From: an uncultured Clostridia bacterium
GTDB taxonomy: Bacteria > Bacillota > Clostridia > Lachnospirales > CAG-274
Length of the DNA: 5,958 bases
NCBI GenBank assembly: GCA_947629215.1
Contig: CANRCU010000149.1
Span: 1 to 5,958, forward strand
Reading direction: 5' to 3'
Below, one piece after another: positions 1 to 5,958 of the stretch. The notes beneath the pieces are model-generated. The model was not told the DNA's origin and did not search any database. It saw only the letters and a list, made by a program, of their open reading frames with translations. The position numbers and the translations under genes were made by a program. Every line of letters starts with the position of its first letter. The stretch's first letter is position 1.

Positions 1-638
1 CGCTTGACGTTTTAAAGAGCAATCTTAATTATATAGAGGTAAAAAGCCCTATTGACGGTGTTGTAACGCAGAGGAATATCGAACCTACCTATATGGTCAG
101 CGCAGCCGCTGCGCCGTTTGTTATTGCAGATACTTCAAAAGTAACCGTTGATGTTGATGTTACCGAGAGGATAATCAACCTTATAAATGTAGGTCAGAGC
201 GTTGATGTAAATATAGATGCCGTATTTGACGCACCCGTAAAAGGTGTTATACAGTCTATTGATCCGGTTGCGGGAAGTAACGGCGCATTCAAAGTAAAAA
301 TAGAGATCAATAACCCCGACGGCAAGCTCAAACCCGGTATGTTGGCTCATGTTTCGTTTACCGAACAGCAGGCAGACAATGTTTTTGTAGTACCGAGAAA
401 TACTGTGCTTGAGGACGAAAACGGAATGTATGTATATATAGTCAACAGCGATATGAGGGCTGAGAGAGTAAAGGTAACGACAGGTATAGACGACGGTGAA
501 AATATCGAAGTAAGCGGTGTATCACAGGGGGACCAAATCGTTATATCGGGTCAGAATTATCTTTCAAACAGCAGTGAGGTCATGCTTCCCGAAGAAGAGG
601 AAGAAACCGAAACAACAACAGAAGGCAAGGAGGAATAA
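1..638 (+). CDS. RND efflux system adaptor (membrane fusion protein, HlyD/AcrA-like), 3' part
   Basis: This is the C-terminal 211 residues of a membrane fusion protein, the subunit that sits outside the cytoplasmic membrane and works with an RND permease. The frame is open from base 3 to the left edge, so the true start lies outside the window and the ATG at 93 is only an internal Met. Visible residues 15-21 read SPIDGVV, the typical second half of the lipoyl/barrel-sandwich domain. A beta-barrel domain follows (about residues 45-120), with the family signature KLKPGMLAHVSF at about 108-119. A membrane-proximal domain comes next (about 126-195), including VVPRNTVLEDENG. The end is a low-complexity acidic tail, PEEEEETETTTEGKEE, probably disordered. 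The permease gene starts 3 bp after the stop, which supports one operon and one complex. Substrate cannot be told from sequence. In a Gram-positive cell the adaptor would be anchored to the outer face of the membrane, but the N-terminus that would show this is not visible. Confidence 0.93.
   Translation, partial: LDVLKSNLNYIEVKSPIDGVVTQRNIEPTYMVSAAAAPFVIADTSKVTVDVDVTERIINLINVGQSVDVNIDAVFDAPVKGVIQSIDPVAGSNGAFKVKIEINNPDGKLKPGMLAHVSFTEQQADNVFVVPRNTVLEDENGMYVYIVNSDMRAERVKVTTGIDDGENIEVSGVSQGDQIVISGQNYLSNSSEVMLPEEEEETETTTEGKEE
627..633 (+). promoter_or_regulatory. Ribosome binding site of the RND permease gene
   Basis: A full-consensus AAGGAGG lies 8 nt before the ATG at 642. It sits inside the last codons of the adaptor gene, whose stop is at 636-638. 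It fixes the permease start and suggests that translation of the two genes is coupled. Confidence 0.88.
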
Positions 639-641
639 AAG

Positions 642-3600
642 ATGAATTTATCCGTTGCATCTGTTAAAAGACCTGTTACAACGCTTATGTGCGTGTTAGT
701 CGCAATAAGCTTTGGTCTTATGTCACTTATGAATATGGGCTTGGATATGCTGCCCAATATGAATATTCCCGTTGTGCTCGTTATGACAAGCTATGACGGT
801 GCAAGCTCGGAGGAGATCAAGAACCTTGTAACAGAACCTATGGAAAAAGCCGTTGCATCGGTAAGCGGTCTGGATACATTGCAAAGTACCTCGTCCGCAG
901 GCAGCAGTATCGTTGCAGCACAGTTTGACTTTTCTGTCGATGTCGATGTTGCCGCACAGGACGTGCGCGAACGTGTGGATATGTATAAAGCGATGCTGCC
1001 CGAAGACGCGAGCGATCCTACGGTAATGAAACTGGACATCACCTCGATGACAGGCAACATAATGGTTTCAGCCACATCGGACAAAAGAGATATAAACGAT
1101 CTTAAAGAAATGATGGACGATCTTATCGTACCGCGTATAGAGCGTCAGAACGGTGTTGCATCGGTAACGATGATCGGCGGCGACGAAAAGATCATAGAAG
1201 TAGCTCTTAATCAGGAAAAAATGCGTGCTTACGGTATTTCGGAAAGTACCGTTACGGGGCTGCTTGCTTCGGAAAATATAAATACTCCTCTGGGCAGCGT
1301 TTACCAAGGCGATAAAAACCTTACGCTGCGTATCAAGGGCGAATACAGAGATATAACCGAGATAAAAGATGTTGTCATACCGACGGGTACGGGCGGTTCG
1401 GTATTCCTGAGCGATATTGCGACGGTGACCGAAAAATATGACGAAAACAGAGGTTTCTCATATACAAACAACAAAGAAAGTATCTTTATGGCGATTTCAA
1501 AAAACTCTACGGCAAATACGGTCAACGTTGCTGACGCAGTGTTTGATGAAATTGAAAAAATACAGGAAGATTATCCCGAGATCGAGTTTACAACTATCTT
1601 CGACCCGTCGGATTACATAAAGACTTCGCTTTCAAGCGTTGGTACATCTGCTTTGCAGGGCGGTATATTCGCCGTGATCGTACTTTTCCTGTTCCTGCGC
1701 GAGATACGCTCGACACTTGTGGTCGCAGTTTCAATGCCTGTTTCCATAATAACGACATTTGCGGTCATGAAACTGATGAATGTCAACTTTAACCTGATGT
1801 CTTTGGGTGGTCTGACGCTTGGTATAGGTATGCTTGTCGATAACTCGATAGTTGTTATGGAGAGTATATTTGTTAAACTCGAGCAAGGCAAGGATAGGAT
1901 AACAGCCGCCAAAGAGGGCGGTACAGAGGTCATAAATTCTGTTCTTGCCTCCACATTGACAACGGTTGCAGTTTTCCTGCCTATAACAATGGTAGGCGGT
2001 ACTGTAGCAGAGCTTTTTAATGATCTGTGCCTTACTATCGTATTCTCGCTTTTGTCATCATTGGTCGTATCTGTGACCTTTGTGCCTATGGCTTGTTCGG
2101 TACTGCTTACGCCCGATGTTGTAGAACCGAAAAAATCAAAAGGACCTATCGGTTGGGTGCTTGACCTTGTGGGCGGTGTTATCACAGCCCTTGAAAAGGG
2201 TTATGACAAGCTTATTCATGTTGTGCTCAACAATAAGAAAGCTACGGTTGCGGTCGCAATAGCGTTTGTTGTTATCACAGGTATGGTAATACCCAATATG
2301 AATACCGAGTTTATGTCAAGCACGGATGAAAGTTCGGTCAGCATCGATATTTCGCTGCCGAAGGGTACAACAATAGACAAGACGGAAGATATATCGTGGA
2401 AAGTTATACACGCAATAGAGGATATAGAGGAAATAAAGGATATTTCGGCAAGAGCGGGCGGCGACAGTGCCTCGTCGGCTATAATGGGCTCAAGCGAGGA
2501 TAGCGCAAGCATCACAATATCGCTCTATAAAAAAGGCGACAAAGAACATCCGCGTAAGCGTTCCACAGCCGAAGTCGGTGAAGAAATGCGTGACAGAGTC
2601 AAGAATATAGCGGGCGCGGATATCACCGTAAGTTATTCCGGTAACTCTATGGGAAGTTATTCCTCGGGTGATTTTGAAGTTGTACTTTACAGCGACGACA
2701 GCGAACAGTTGCAAAAGACTTCGGATCGTATACTTAATATAGTAAAGGGCTTTGAGGGTATCACGGATGTTGAATCGTCCGTAGAGGACAGATCCCCCAA
2801 CGCAACAATAAGAATAGACAAGAGAAAAGCAAATAACCTTGGCATAAATGTTGCATCTATCTCAAGCCTGCTCAGGACCGATATTACCGGTACGGCGCCG
2901 ACGACATTCAAGATAGACGGTGAAGAGTACGATATAAAAGTTGTGCTTGAAGACGGCAAGGTGGATTATCTTACGGATGTGGAAGAGCTGCTTATACCGA
3001 CCGGTACGGGCTCTGCTGTTCCTCTTAGTGAAATAAGCGAGATAGTTGACGAGGATGTTCCCGTTTCTATTTCAAGGGAAGATCAGACCGACTATGTATC
3101 CATTACGGGCGCATTGGAAAGCGGTTATGCCGTATCTCAGCTTCAGCAGCAGTTTGAGGCAGCTATGCAATCGTTTAATATGCCTTCGACAGTTACTTGG
3201 AAATACGGCGGTTCGACCGAGGATATGGCAACAGCTTTCTCCGGTTTGGCTATTGCATTGATAGTTGCATTGTTCCTGGTATATATGATAATGGCAGCCG
3301 AGTTTGAGGCATTCAGTTTCCCGTTCATAGTCATGTTCTCAATACCTATCGCTATAACGGGTGGTCTGTTCGGTACGTTTATATACGGTCAGAACATTTC
3401 GGTAACGACGCTGCTTGGCCTGATAATGCTTGCGGGTGTTGTTATAAATAACGCTATCGTGCTTATAGACTATGCAAACCTACGAATGAGAGAAGAAGGT
3501 CTCAGCTATAAAGAAGCTATGCTTGCAGCAGGTCCTTTGAGATTAAGACCTATACTTATGTCAACACTTACAACTGTGCTTGGTATGCTGCCTATGATGA

Positions 3601-3788
3601 TCTCACAGGCAGACGGTTCCGAATCCATGCGCGGTCTGGCTGTTGCGGTCGTATTCGGTCTGTCGTTCTCGACACTTGTAACACTGTTGCTTATACCTGC
3701 AATATATGTTGCATTTAATGAACGTATAGATAAACGCAGAAAGAAACGTGAGGCAAGAAAAGCCGCAAAAGCAGCAAGAAGAAGATAA
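642..3788 (+). CDS. RND family efflux permease (AcrB/SwrC-like, HAE type)
   Basis: Complete 1048-residue inner-membrane pump of the resistance-nodulation-division superfamily, close to the ~1050 residues usual for AcrB-type pumps. It is expected to export amphiphilic compounds by proton exchange together with the adaptor encoded just upstream. The layout is two similar halves. TM1 is at about 11-31, an extracytoplasmic porter/docking loop at 32-335, TM2-TM6 at about 336-489, TM7 at about 533-550, a second loop at 551-863, and TM8-TM12 at about 864-1025. The loop starting GLDMLPNMNIPVV and the TM4 motif GMLVDNSIVVME (396-407) are typical of the family. TM4 keeps Asp400, but the second Asp of the AcrB pair is Asn401. 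In TM10 (GVVINNAIVLIDY, 932-944) the AcrB Lys940 position is Asn936. The C-terminal tail (about 1029-1048) is very basic and cytoplasmic. The start is set by AAGGAGG 8 nt upstream. Best-fit relatives are Gram-positive SwrC/YerP-like pumps. Surfactin-type self-resistance is known for SwrC, but no substrate can be assigned here. Confidence 0.96.
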   Translation: MNLSVASVKRPVTTLMCVLVAISFGLMSLMNMGLDMLPNMNIPVVLVMTSYDGASSEEIKNLVTEPMEKAVASVSGLDTLQSTSSAGSSIVAAQFDFSVDVDVAAQDVRERVDMYKAMLPEDASDPTVMKLDITSMTGNIMVSATSDKRDINDLKEMMDDLIVPRIERQNGVASVTMIGGDEKIIEVALNQEKMRAYGISESTVTGLLASENINTPLGSVYQGDKNLTLRIKGEYRDITEIKDVVIPTGTGGSVFLSDIATVTEKYDENRGFSYTNNKESIFMAISKNSTANTVNVADAVFDEIEKIQEDYPEIEFTTIFDPSDYIKTSLSSVGTSALQGGIFAVIVLFLFLREIRSTLVVAVSMPVSIITTFAVMKLMNVNFNLMSLGGLTLGIGMLVDNSIVVMESIFVKLEQGKDRITAAKEGGTEVINSVLASTLTTVAVFLPITMVGGTVAELFNDLCLTIVFSLLSSLVVSVTFVPMACSVLLTPDVVEPKKSKGPIGWVLDLVGGVITALEKGYDKLIHVVLNNKKATVAVAIAFVVITGMVIPNMNTEFMSSTDESSVSIDISLPKGTTIDKTEDISWKVIHAIEDIEEIKDISARAGGDSASSAIMGSSEDSASITISLYKKGDKEHPRKRSTAEVGEEMRDRVKNIAGADITVSYSGNSMGSYSSGDFEVVLYSDDSEQLQKTSDRILNIVKGFEGITDVESSVEDRSPNATIRIDKRKANNLGINVASISSLLRTDITGTAPTTFKIDGEEYDIKVVLEDGKVDYLTDVEELLIPTGTGSAVPLSEISEIVDEDVPVSISREDQTDYVSITGALESGYAVSQLQQQFEAAMQSFNMPSTVTWKYGGSTEDMATAFSGLAIALIVALFLVYMIMAAEFEAFSFPFIVMFSIPIAITGGLFGTFIYGQNISVTTLLGLIMLAGVVINNAIVLIDYANLRMREEGLSYKEAMLAAGPLRLRPILMSTLTTVLGMLPMMISQADGSESMRGLAVAVVFGLSFSTLVTLLLIPAIYVAFNERIDKRRKKREARKAAKAARRR

Positions 3789-3795
3789 AACAAAT

Positions 3796-3829
3796 ACCGC
3801 CTTTCCGCTAAGGATCGGCGGTGTTTTTT
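3796..3829 (+). terminator. Rho-independent terminator of the adaptor-permease operon
   Basis: It begins 7 bp after the permease stop. ACCGCC (3796-3801) pairs with GGCGGT (3817-3822) across a 15-nt loop, and is extendable by a T.G wobble and A-T pairs on the flanks. A run of six T follows at 3824-3829. Position, GC-rich stem and T-run together fit an intrinsic terminator. The large loop makes it moderate rather than strong. Confidence 0.8.
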
Positions 3830-3839
3830 AACGGAACTT

Positions 3840-3867
3840 CCGATATAACGGAAATTGCGTTATTCGG
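3840..3867. repeat. Bulged inverted repeat between the two terminators
   Basis: CCGA plus ATAACG (3840-3850, with T3844 unpaired) is complementary to CGTTATTCGG (3858-3867). This gives a 10-bp stem with a single-base bulge and a 7-nt loop (GAAATTG). No T-run follows on either strand, so it is not a classical terminator. An overlapping perfect repeat, CGGAA-C-TTCCG (3832-3842), competes for part of the same bases. Function is unknown: it could be a 3'-end structure or chance. Confidence 0.4.
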
Positions 3868-3902
3868 TATGAATACAGAGGATAAGGATATTTTTGACTA
3901 TG

Positions 3903-3938
3903 AAAAAACGGCACAGTAATGTGAACTGCGCCGTTTTT
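3903..3938 (-). terminator. Rho-independent terminator of the VanW operon, possibly bidirectional
   Basis: It lies 15 bp beyond the stop of the VanW gene on the minus strand. AAAAACGGC (3904-3912) is a perfect inverted repeat of GCCGTTTTT (3930-3938), extended inward by CAG (3914-3916) with CTG (3926-3928) and a 9-nt loop. The one mismatched pair (A3913/C3929) becomes a G.U wobble in minus-strand RNA. The stem is therefore continuous in that direction and ends in a U6 run (complement of 3903-3908). The plus-strand copy also ends in T5, so it may back up termination of the opposing operon. Confidence 0.88.
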
Positions 3939-3953
3939 AAAGTGGCTATAATT

Positions 3954-5471
3954 TTAATCGTCATCTTCGTCATAGTTTTCTTCGGTGTTGGGTTCTCCTG
4001 CGGTTTGGGCGGTTCCCGTGCCTATATGTTTTTCGCCGTCACGGGGTTTATAAGTGCTGGTATTGACTTTTATCGTTTCTGTCAGAACACCGTTTTCATA
4101 AACATATTTGTAAAGCTCGTATTTCTTGCCCAAAAGCTGAGATACCTTGATTTCTTCAGTTCCTTCGGGTAATTCCGGGTCGTAGACGATCTCATAATCG
4201 CCGTGCGGTATATCTTCAATAAATTTGTTCTCGAATTTTATTGTTCTTGTGGACGGAAATCTGTTATAACCGTATATATTCACAACAACGTTGCTGTCGG
4301 TAAGATAGCTTTCAAGATATATGGGATAACCCGTATTGTTTCTGAATTTCAAATCAAGGTAATCGCCTGCAAGTGTTGCATCAAAGGCATACGGGGAATA
4401 GCCTACCTTTAAAGAATGATTATATCGTTCAACAACTTCAAGCTCGGCATAAAGCACAGCGTCATACAGAGCGCTTGACACCTGACACATACCGCCGCCG
4501 ATACTGTCCTCAAGTTTTCCGCCGACTATGGTAGGCGCATTTGCCCAGCCGTTTGCCTCGGTGCAGGGATTGAAAGCATCATTTGTGGAAAATACTTCGT
4601 CGGGATAGACGATAGTGCCGTTTATTTTTGCGCAGCCGTTGCGGAGATTTTGTATACGGTTTTCGTCACCGCCGGTGTAGGGGCTTGCAAATGAACTGAG
4701 TCGGTTTTCCACATAGGCAAAATCTGCCGTAGTTACAGTCGGTTGTATGGTTGTTATATCAAAATTTATAACGCTGTTGAAAGTGCGGCTGTCAATGGTT
4801 GAAAGTGTCTGTTTAAGCAGCTTGTCAAAATCGACCGAGTAGCCTATCTGTTCGGGCTGAATGTCGAAATTGCCGACAGTACCCGTGCAGGTCGCATTTT
4901 TAGGCGATGCCGTGTTGTCGTTGGCTATGGCGCGCACAAAGCTTGTTATTTTAGGTATGCTGTAAGAATATACCGAAAAATCTATACCGCCGTTTTCAAG
5001 TGCTCTGAGGTCTGAGAGATATTCTTCTTCAACGGTGCATACTTCCATAGCGTTTTTTAAAGCGCGTTCAACGTTATAGCTTATGCCGAAATCATCATAA
5101 GAATATGTGTATTGTTTGCTGCCGTCGGTGCTTTTGATAGTTACGGCATTGCCTTCCGTTTTGGTATCTAAAGAGAGGGAAAGCAGATTTTCTGCCTGTT
5201 CATAGGTCAGACCGCCGATGTCTATGCCGTCTATCGTAACCCCATGAAGATATGTCAGCGGCTCTGTTTTATGCGTAACAGGCTTTGCCGAAATAATATG
5301 GTAAACGGCTTCGCTGTTGTCGACCGCATATTTGCTGATAATGCCTGCGGATGCAACAATTGCAAACAAAAACAGCAAACCTTTGTTTAACTTTTTATTC
5401 TCTTTTTTCTTTGCTGTGTTTTTTCGCCTGCGTCTGCGAATTTTTATGCTGTACCCGCTGTTTTCAGCCAT
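3954..5471 (-). CDS. Membrane-anchored VanW family protein with N-terminal peptidoglycan-binding-like domain
   Basis: Complete 505-residue envelope protein. A basic cytoplasmic N-terminus (residues 8-30, KIRRRRRKN and further Lys) precedes one hydrophobic segment (about 31-46) with no clear cleavage site. It is therefore probably a single-pass anchor with the rest outside. Residues about 70-245 resemble the PG_binding_4 (PF12229, YoaR/VanW) domain: DGIDIGGLTYEQAENLL at 81-97 and NFDIQPEQIGYSVDFDKLL at 201-219. Residues about 270-400 are a full VanW domain (PF04294): FSTNDAFNP (294-302), GGGMCQVSSALYDA (325-338), RYNHSL and DATLAGDYLDLKFRNNTGYP (364-383). Residues about 423-476 look like a G5-type tail, then an acidic, probably disordered end (EENYDEDDD). 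VanW accompanies some vancomycin-resistance clusters, but its reaction is unknown. Such multi-domain chromosomal homologues are common in Clostridia and do not imply resistance. The start is supported by AAGGGG 10 nt upstream. It lies 24 bp after a related gene, so the two are likely co-transcribed. Confidence 0.93.
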   Translation of the reverse strand: MAENSGYSIKIRRRRRKNTAKKKENKKLNKGLLFLFAIVASAGIISKYAVDNSEAVYHIISAKPVTHKTEPLTYLHGVTIDGIDIGGLTYEQAENLLSLSLDTKTEGNAVTIKSTDGSKQYTYSYDDFGISYNVERALKNAMEVCTVEEEYLSDLRALENGGIDFSVYSYSIPKITSFVRAIANDNTASPKNATCTGTVGNFDIQPEQIGYSVDFDKLLKQTLSTIDSRTFNSVINFDITTIQPTVTTADFAYVENRLSSFASPYTGGDENRIQNLRNGCAKINGTIVYPDEVFSTNDAFNPCTEANGWANAPTIVGGKLEDSIGGGMCQVSSALYDAVLYAELEVVERYNHSLKVGYSPYAFDATLAGDYLDLKFRNNTGYPIYLESYLTDSNVVVNIYGYNRFPSTRTIKFENKFIEDIPHGDYEIVYDPELPEGTEEIKVSQLLGKKYELYKYVYENGVLTETIKVNTSTYKPRDGEKHIGTGTAQTAGEPNTEENYDEDDD

Positions 5472-5481
5472 TTTGAACTTT

Positions 5482-5487
5482 CCCCTT
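5482..5487 (-). promoter_or_regulatory. Ribosome binding site of the VanW gene
   Basis: On the minus strand AAGGGG, continuing into a purine run (AAGGGGAAAG), ends 10 nt before the ATG at 5471. It lies in the 24-bp gap after the upstream stop. It supports this start and separate initiation within a shared transcript. Confidence 0.72.
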
Positions 5488-5495
5488 GTTTTGAT

Positions 5496-5958
5496 TTATT
5501 TTACAGGAATGACTATAAACGAATCGTATGAATCTATGTTGAGCATTTGTTCAAGCATATCGGCTGTTCTGTCAATATCCATTGTTTTACCGTTTTTTAT
5601 TTTGGCATTTATTTCACTTTCGCGCTTTTTAAGCTCCGAAATTATCATATCGTGATCAAAGCTGTATTCAGCCGTATAAAATTCACCCTTGTTTTCAAGC
5701 TCTTCTATGGCGGCTATGCGTTGTTCCGGCAAACCCGTTCTGCCGTATTCGTAAGCCTGCTCCAAAGCGGGTGCAAAATCGTAGTGCATACCCATTTCTT
5801 TATAAGTTAATGTTATAACATCTTCGCTGTTGCCACCCGGTATCTGAAGATTAAGACATTTTTCGTCAAGATCTGTCTGTACCTCGGCATTGAGTTTGTC
5901 GAGCGCCTGCTCTTTTGTAAGACCTGCGACTTCGCAGTCATTTACAAAGATATTGTTG
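5496..5958 (-). CDS. Peptidoglycan-binding-like domain protein (PF12229/YoaR-type), 3' part, without VanW domain
   Basis: The frame is open from the right edge (first whole codon ends at 5957) to the TAA at 5496-5498, giving 153 visible residues. The ATG at 5795 is internal, because the homologous domain begins well before it. The opening stretch FVNDCEVAGLTKEQALDKLN (residues 4-23) matches the start of PG_binding_4 domains and the IDGIDIGGLTYEQAENLL stretch of the next gene. EMGMHYDFAPALEQAYEYGRTG (about 53-74) carries the usual A..xGRxG feature of that domain. A charged helical stretch (ISELKKRESEINAKIKNGK) leads to a hydrophobic end, SFIVIPVK. In VanW/YoaR or L,D-transpeptidase relatives this point is followed by a VanW or YkuD domain, but here the protein stops. 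Compared with its neighbour, about 20 residues also seem missing after INAKI. A membrane anchor or a further domain may lie outside the window. It is probably an exported wall-associated protein in one operon with the VanW gene. Domain assignment is by eye. Confidence 0.75.
   Translation of the reverse strand, partial: NNIFVNDCEVAGLTKEQALDKLNAEVQTDLDEKCLNLQIPGGNSEDVITLTYKEMGMHYDFAPALEQAYEYGRTGLPEQRIAAIEELENKGEFYTAEYSFDHDMIISELKKRESEINAKIKNGKTMDIDRTADMLEQMLNIDSYDSFIVIPVK

Larger units (their letters stand above)
3789..3953. other. Convergent intergenic region
   Basis: The 165 bp between two convergent genes holds a + strand terminator (3796-3829), a bulged hairpin (3840-3867) and a - strand terminator (3903-3938). 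It also holds a short + strand reading frame, GTG 3821 to TAA 3919 (32 codons), whose coding status is doubtful. No promoter-like -35/-10 pair is convincing, as expected between converging gene ends. Confidence 0.8.

Noticed and set aside
93..638. ATG at 93 as the start of the adaptor gene
   Set aside because: The frame stays open to the left edge, and the upstream codons encode the conserved SPIDGVV lipoyl-domain segment, so the gene begins outside the window.
1613..2185. 190-codon open frame on the minus strand
   Set aside because: It lies wholly antisense to the well-supported permease. Its Ser/Thr-rich translation has no family features and is what antisense reading of membrane-segment codons gives.
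3894..4172. 92-codon open frame on the plus strand with a hydrophobic stretch
   Set aside because: It begins in the VanW terminator and runs antisense through the VanW 3' end. It has no ribosome binding site, and its hydrophobic look comes from the complement of acidic codons (GAT/GAC/GAA).
3954..5471. VanW gene as evidence of a vancomycin-resistance cluster
   Set aside because: There is no vanA/B/H/X/Y ligase, dehydrogenase, dipeptidase or VanRS regulator in the window. Multi-domain VanW-like proteins are ordinary chromosomal genes in Clostridia.
5496..5795. ATG at 5795 as the start of the right-edge gene
   Set aside because: The frame stays open to the right edge, and the upstream 54 codons carry the opening motif of the PG_binding_4-like domain.
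5317..5810. Plus-strand open frames of 87 and 112 codons near the right end
   Set aside because: They are antisense to two coherent minus-strand genes and show no domain or ribosome binding site. Their Phe-rich sequence is the complement of Lys/Glu codons.

Overview
The window looks like a chromosomal segment of a low-to-mid GC Gram-positive bacterium, most likely a gut-type Clostridia (Oscillospiraceae/Ruminococcus-like). This is inferred from three things: an adaptor plus RND pump operon with no outer-membrane channel gene in view, VanW-type cell-wall proteins, and strong AAGGAGG-type ribosome binding sites. Species cannot be fixed from the sequence alone.

Layout: two convergent transcription units meet in a 165-bp intergenic region. 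On the + strand (1-3788) lies the 3' part of a membrane-fusion (periplasmic adaptor-like) protein gene. It is followed after 3 bp by a complete 1048-residue RND efflux permease, whose ribosome binding site lies inside the end of the adaptor gene. A hairpin with a T-run closes this unit just after the permease stop.

On the - strand (5958-3954) lies the 3' part of a gene whose visible product resembles the peptidoglycan-binding domain (PF12229 type) of VanW/YoaR proteins but stops where a catalytic or VanW domain would be expected. It is followed 24 bp later by a complete 505-residue, membrane-anchored protein with the same kind of N-terminal domain plus a full VanW domain. A strong hairpin terminator ends this unit.

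The adaptor and permease very probably form one proton-driven export machine in the cytoplasmic membrane. The two minus-strand genes are probably co-transcribed exported envelope proteins. Nothing shows a functional link between the two units beyond both acting at the envelope. I see no mobile element, CRISPR array, RNA gene or clearly novel system. The points most worth a second look are the truncated-looking VanW-like paralogue, the substituted proton-relay residues of the permease, and the convergent intergenic region, which holds a bulged hairpin and a 32-codon reading frame of coding-like composition.
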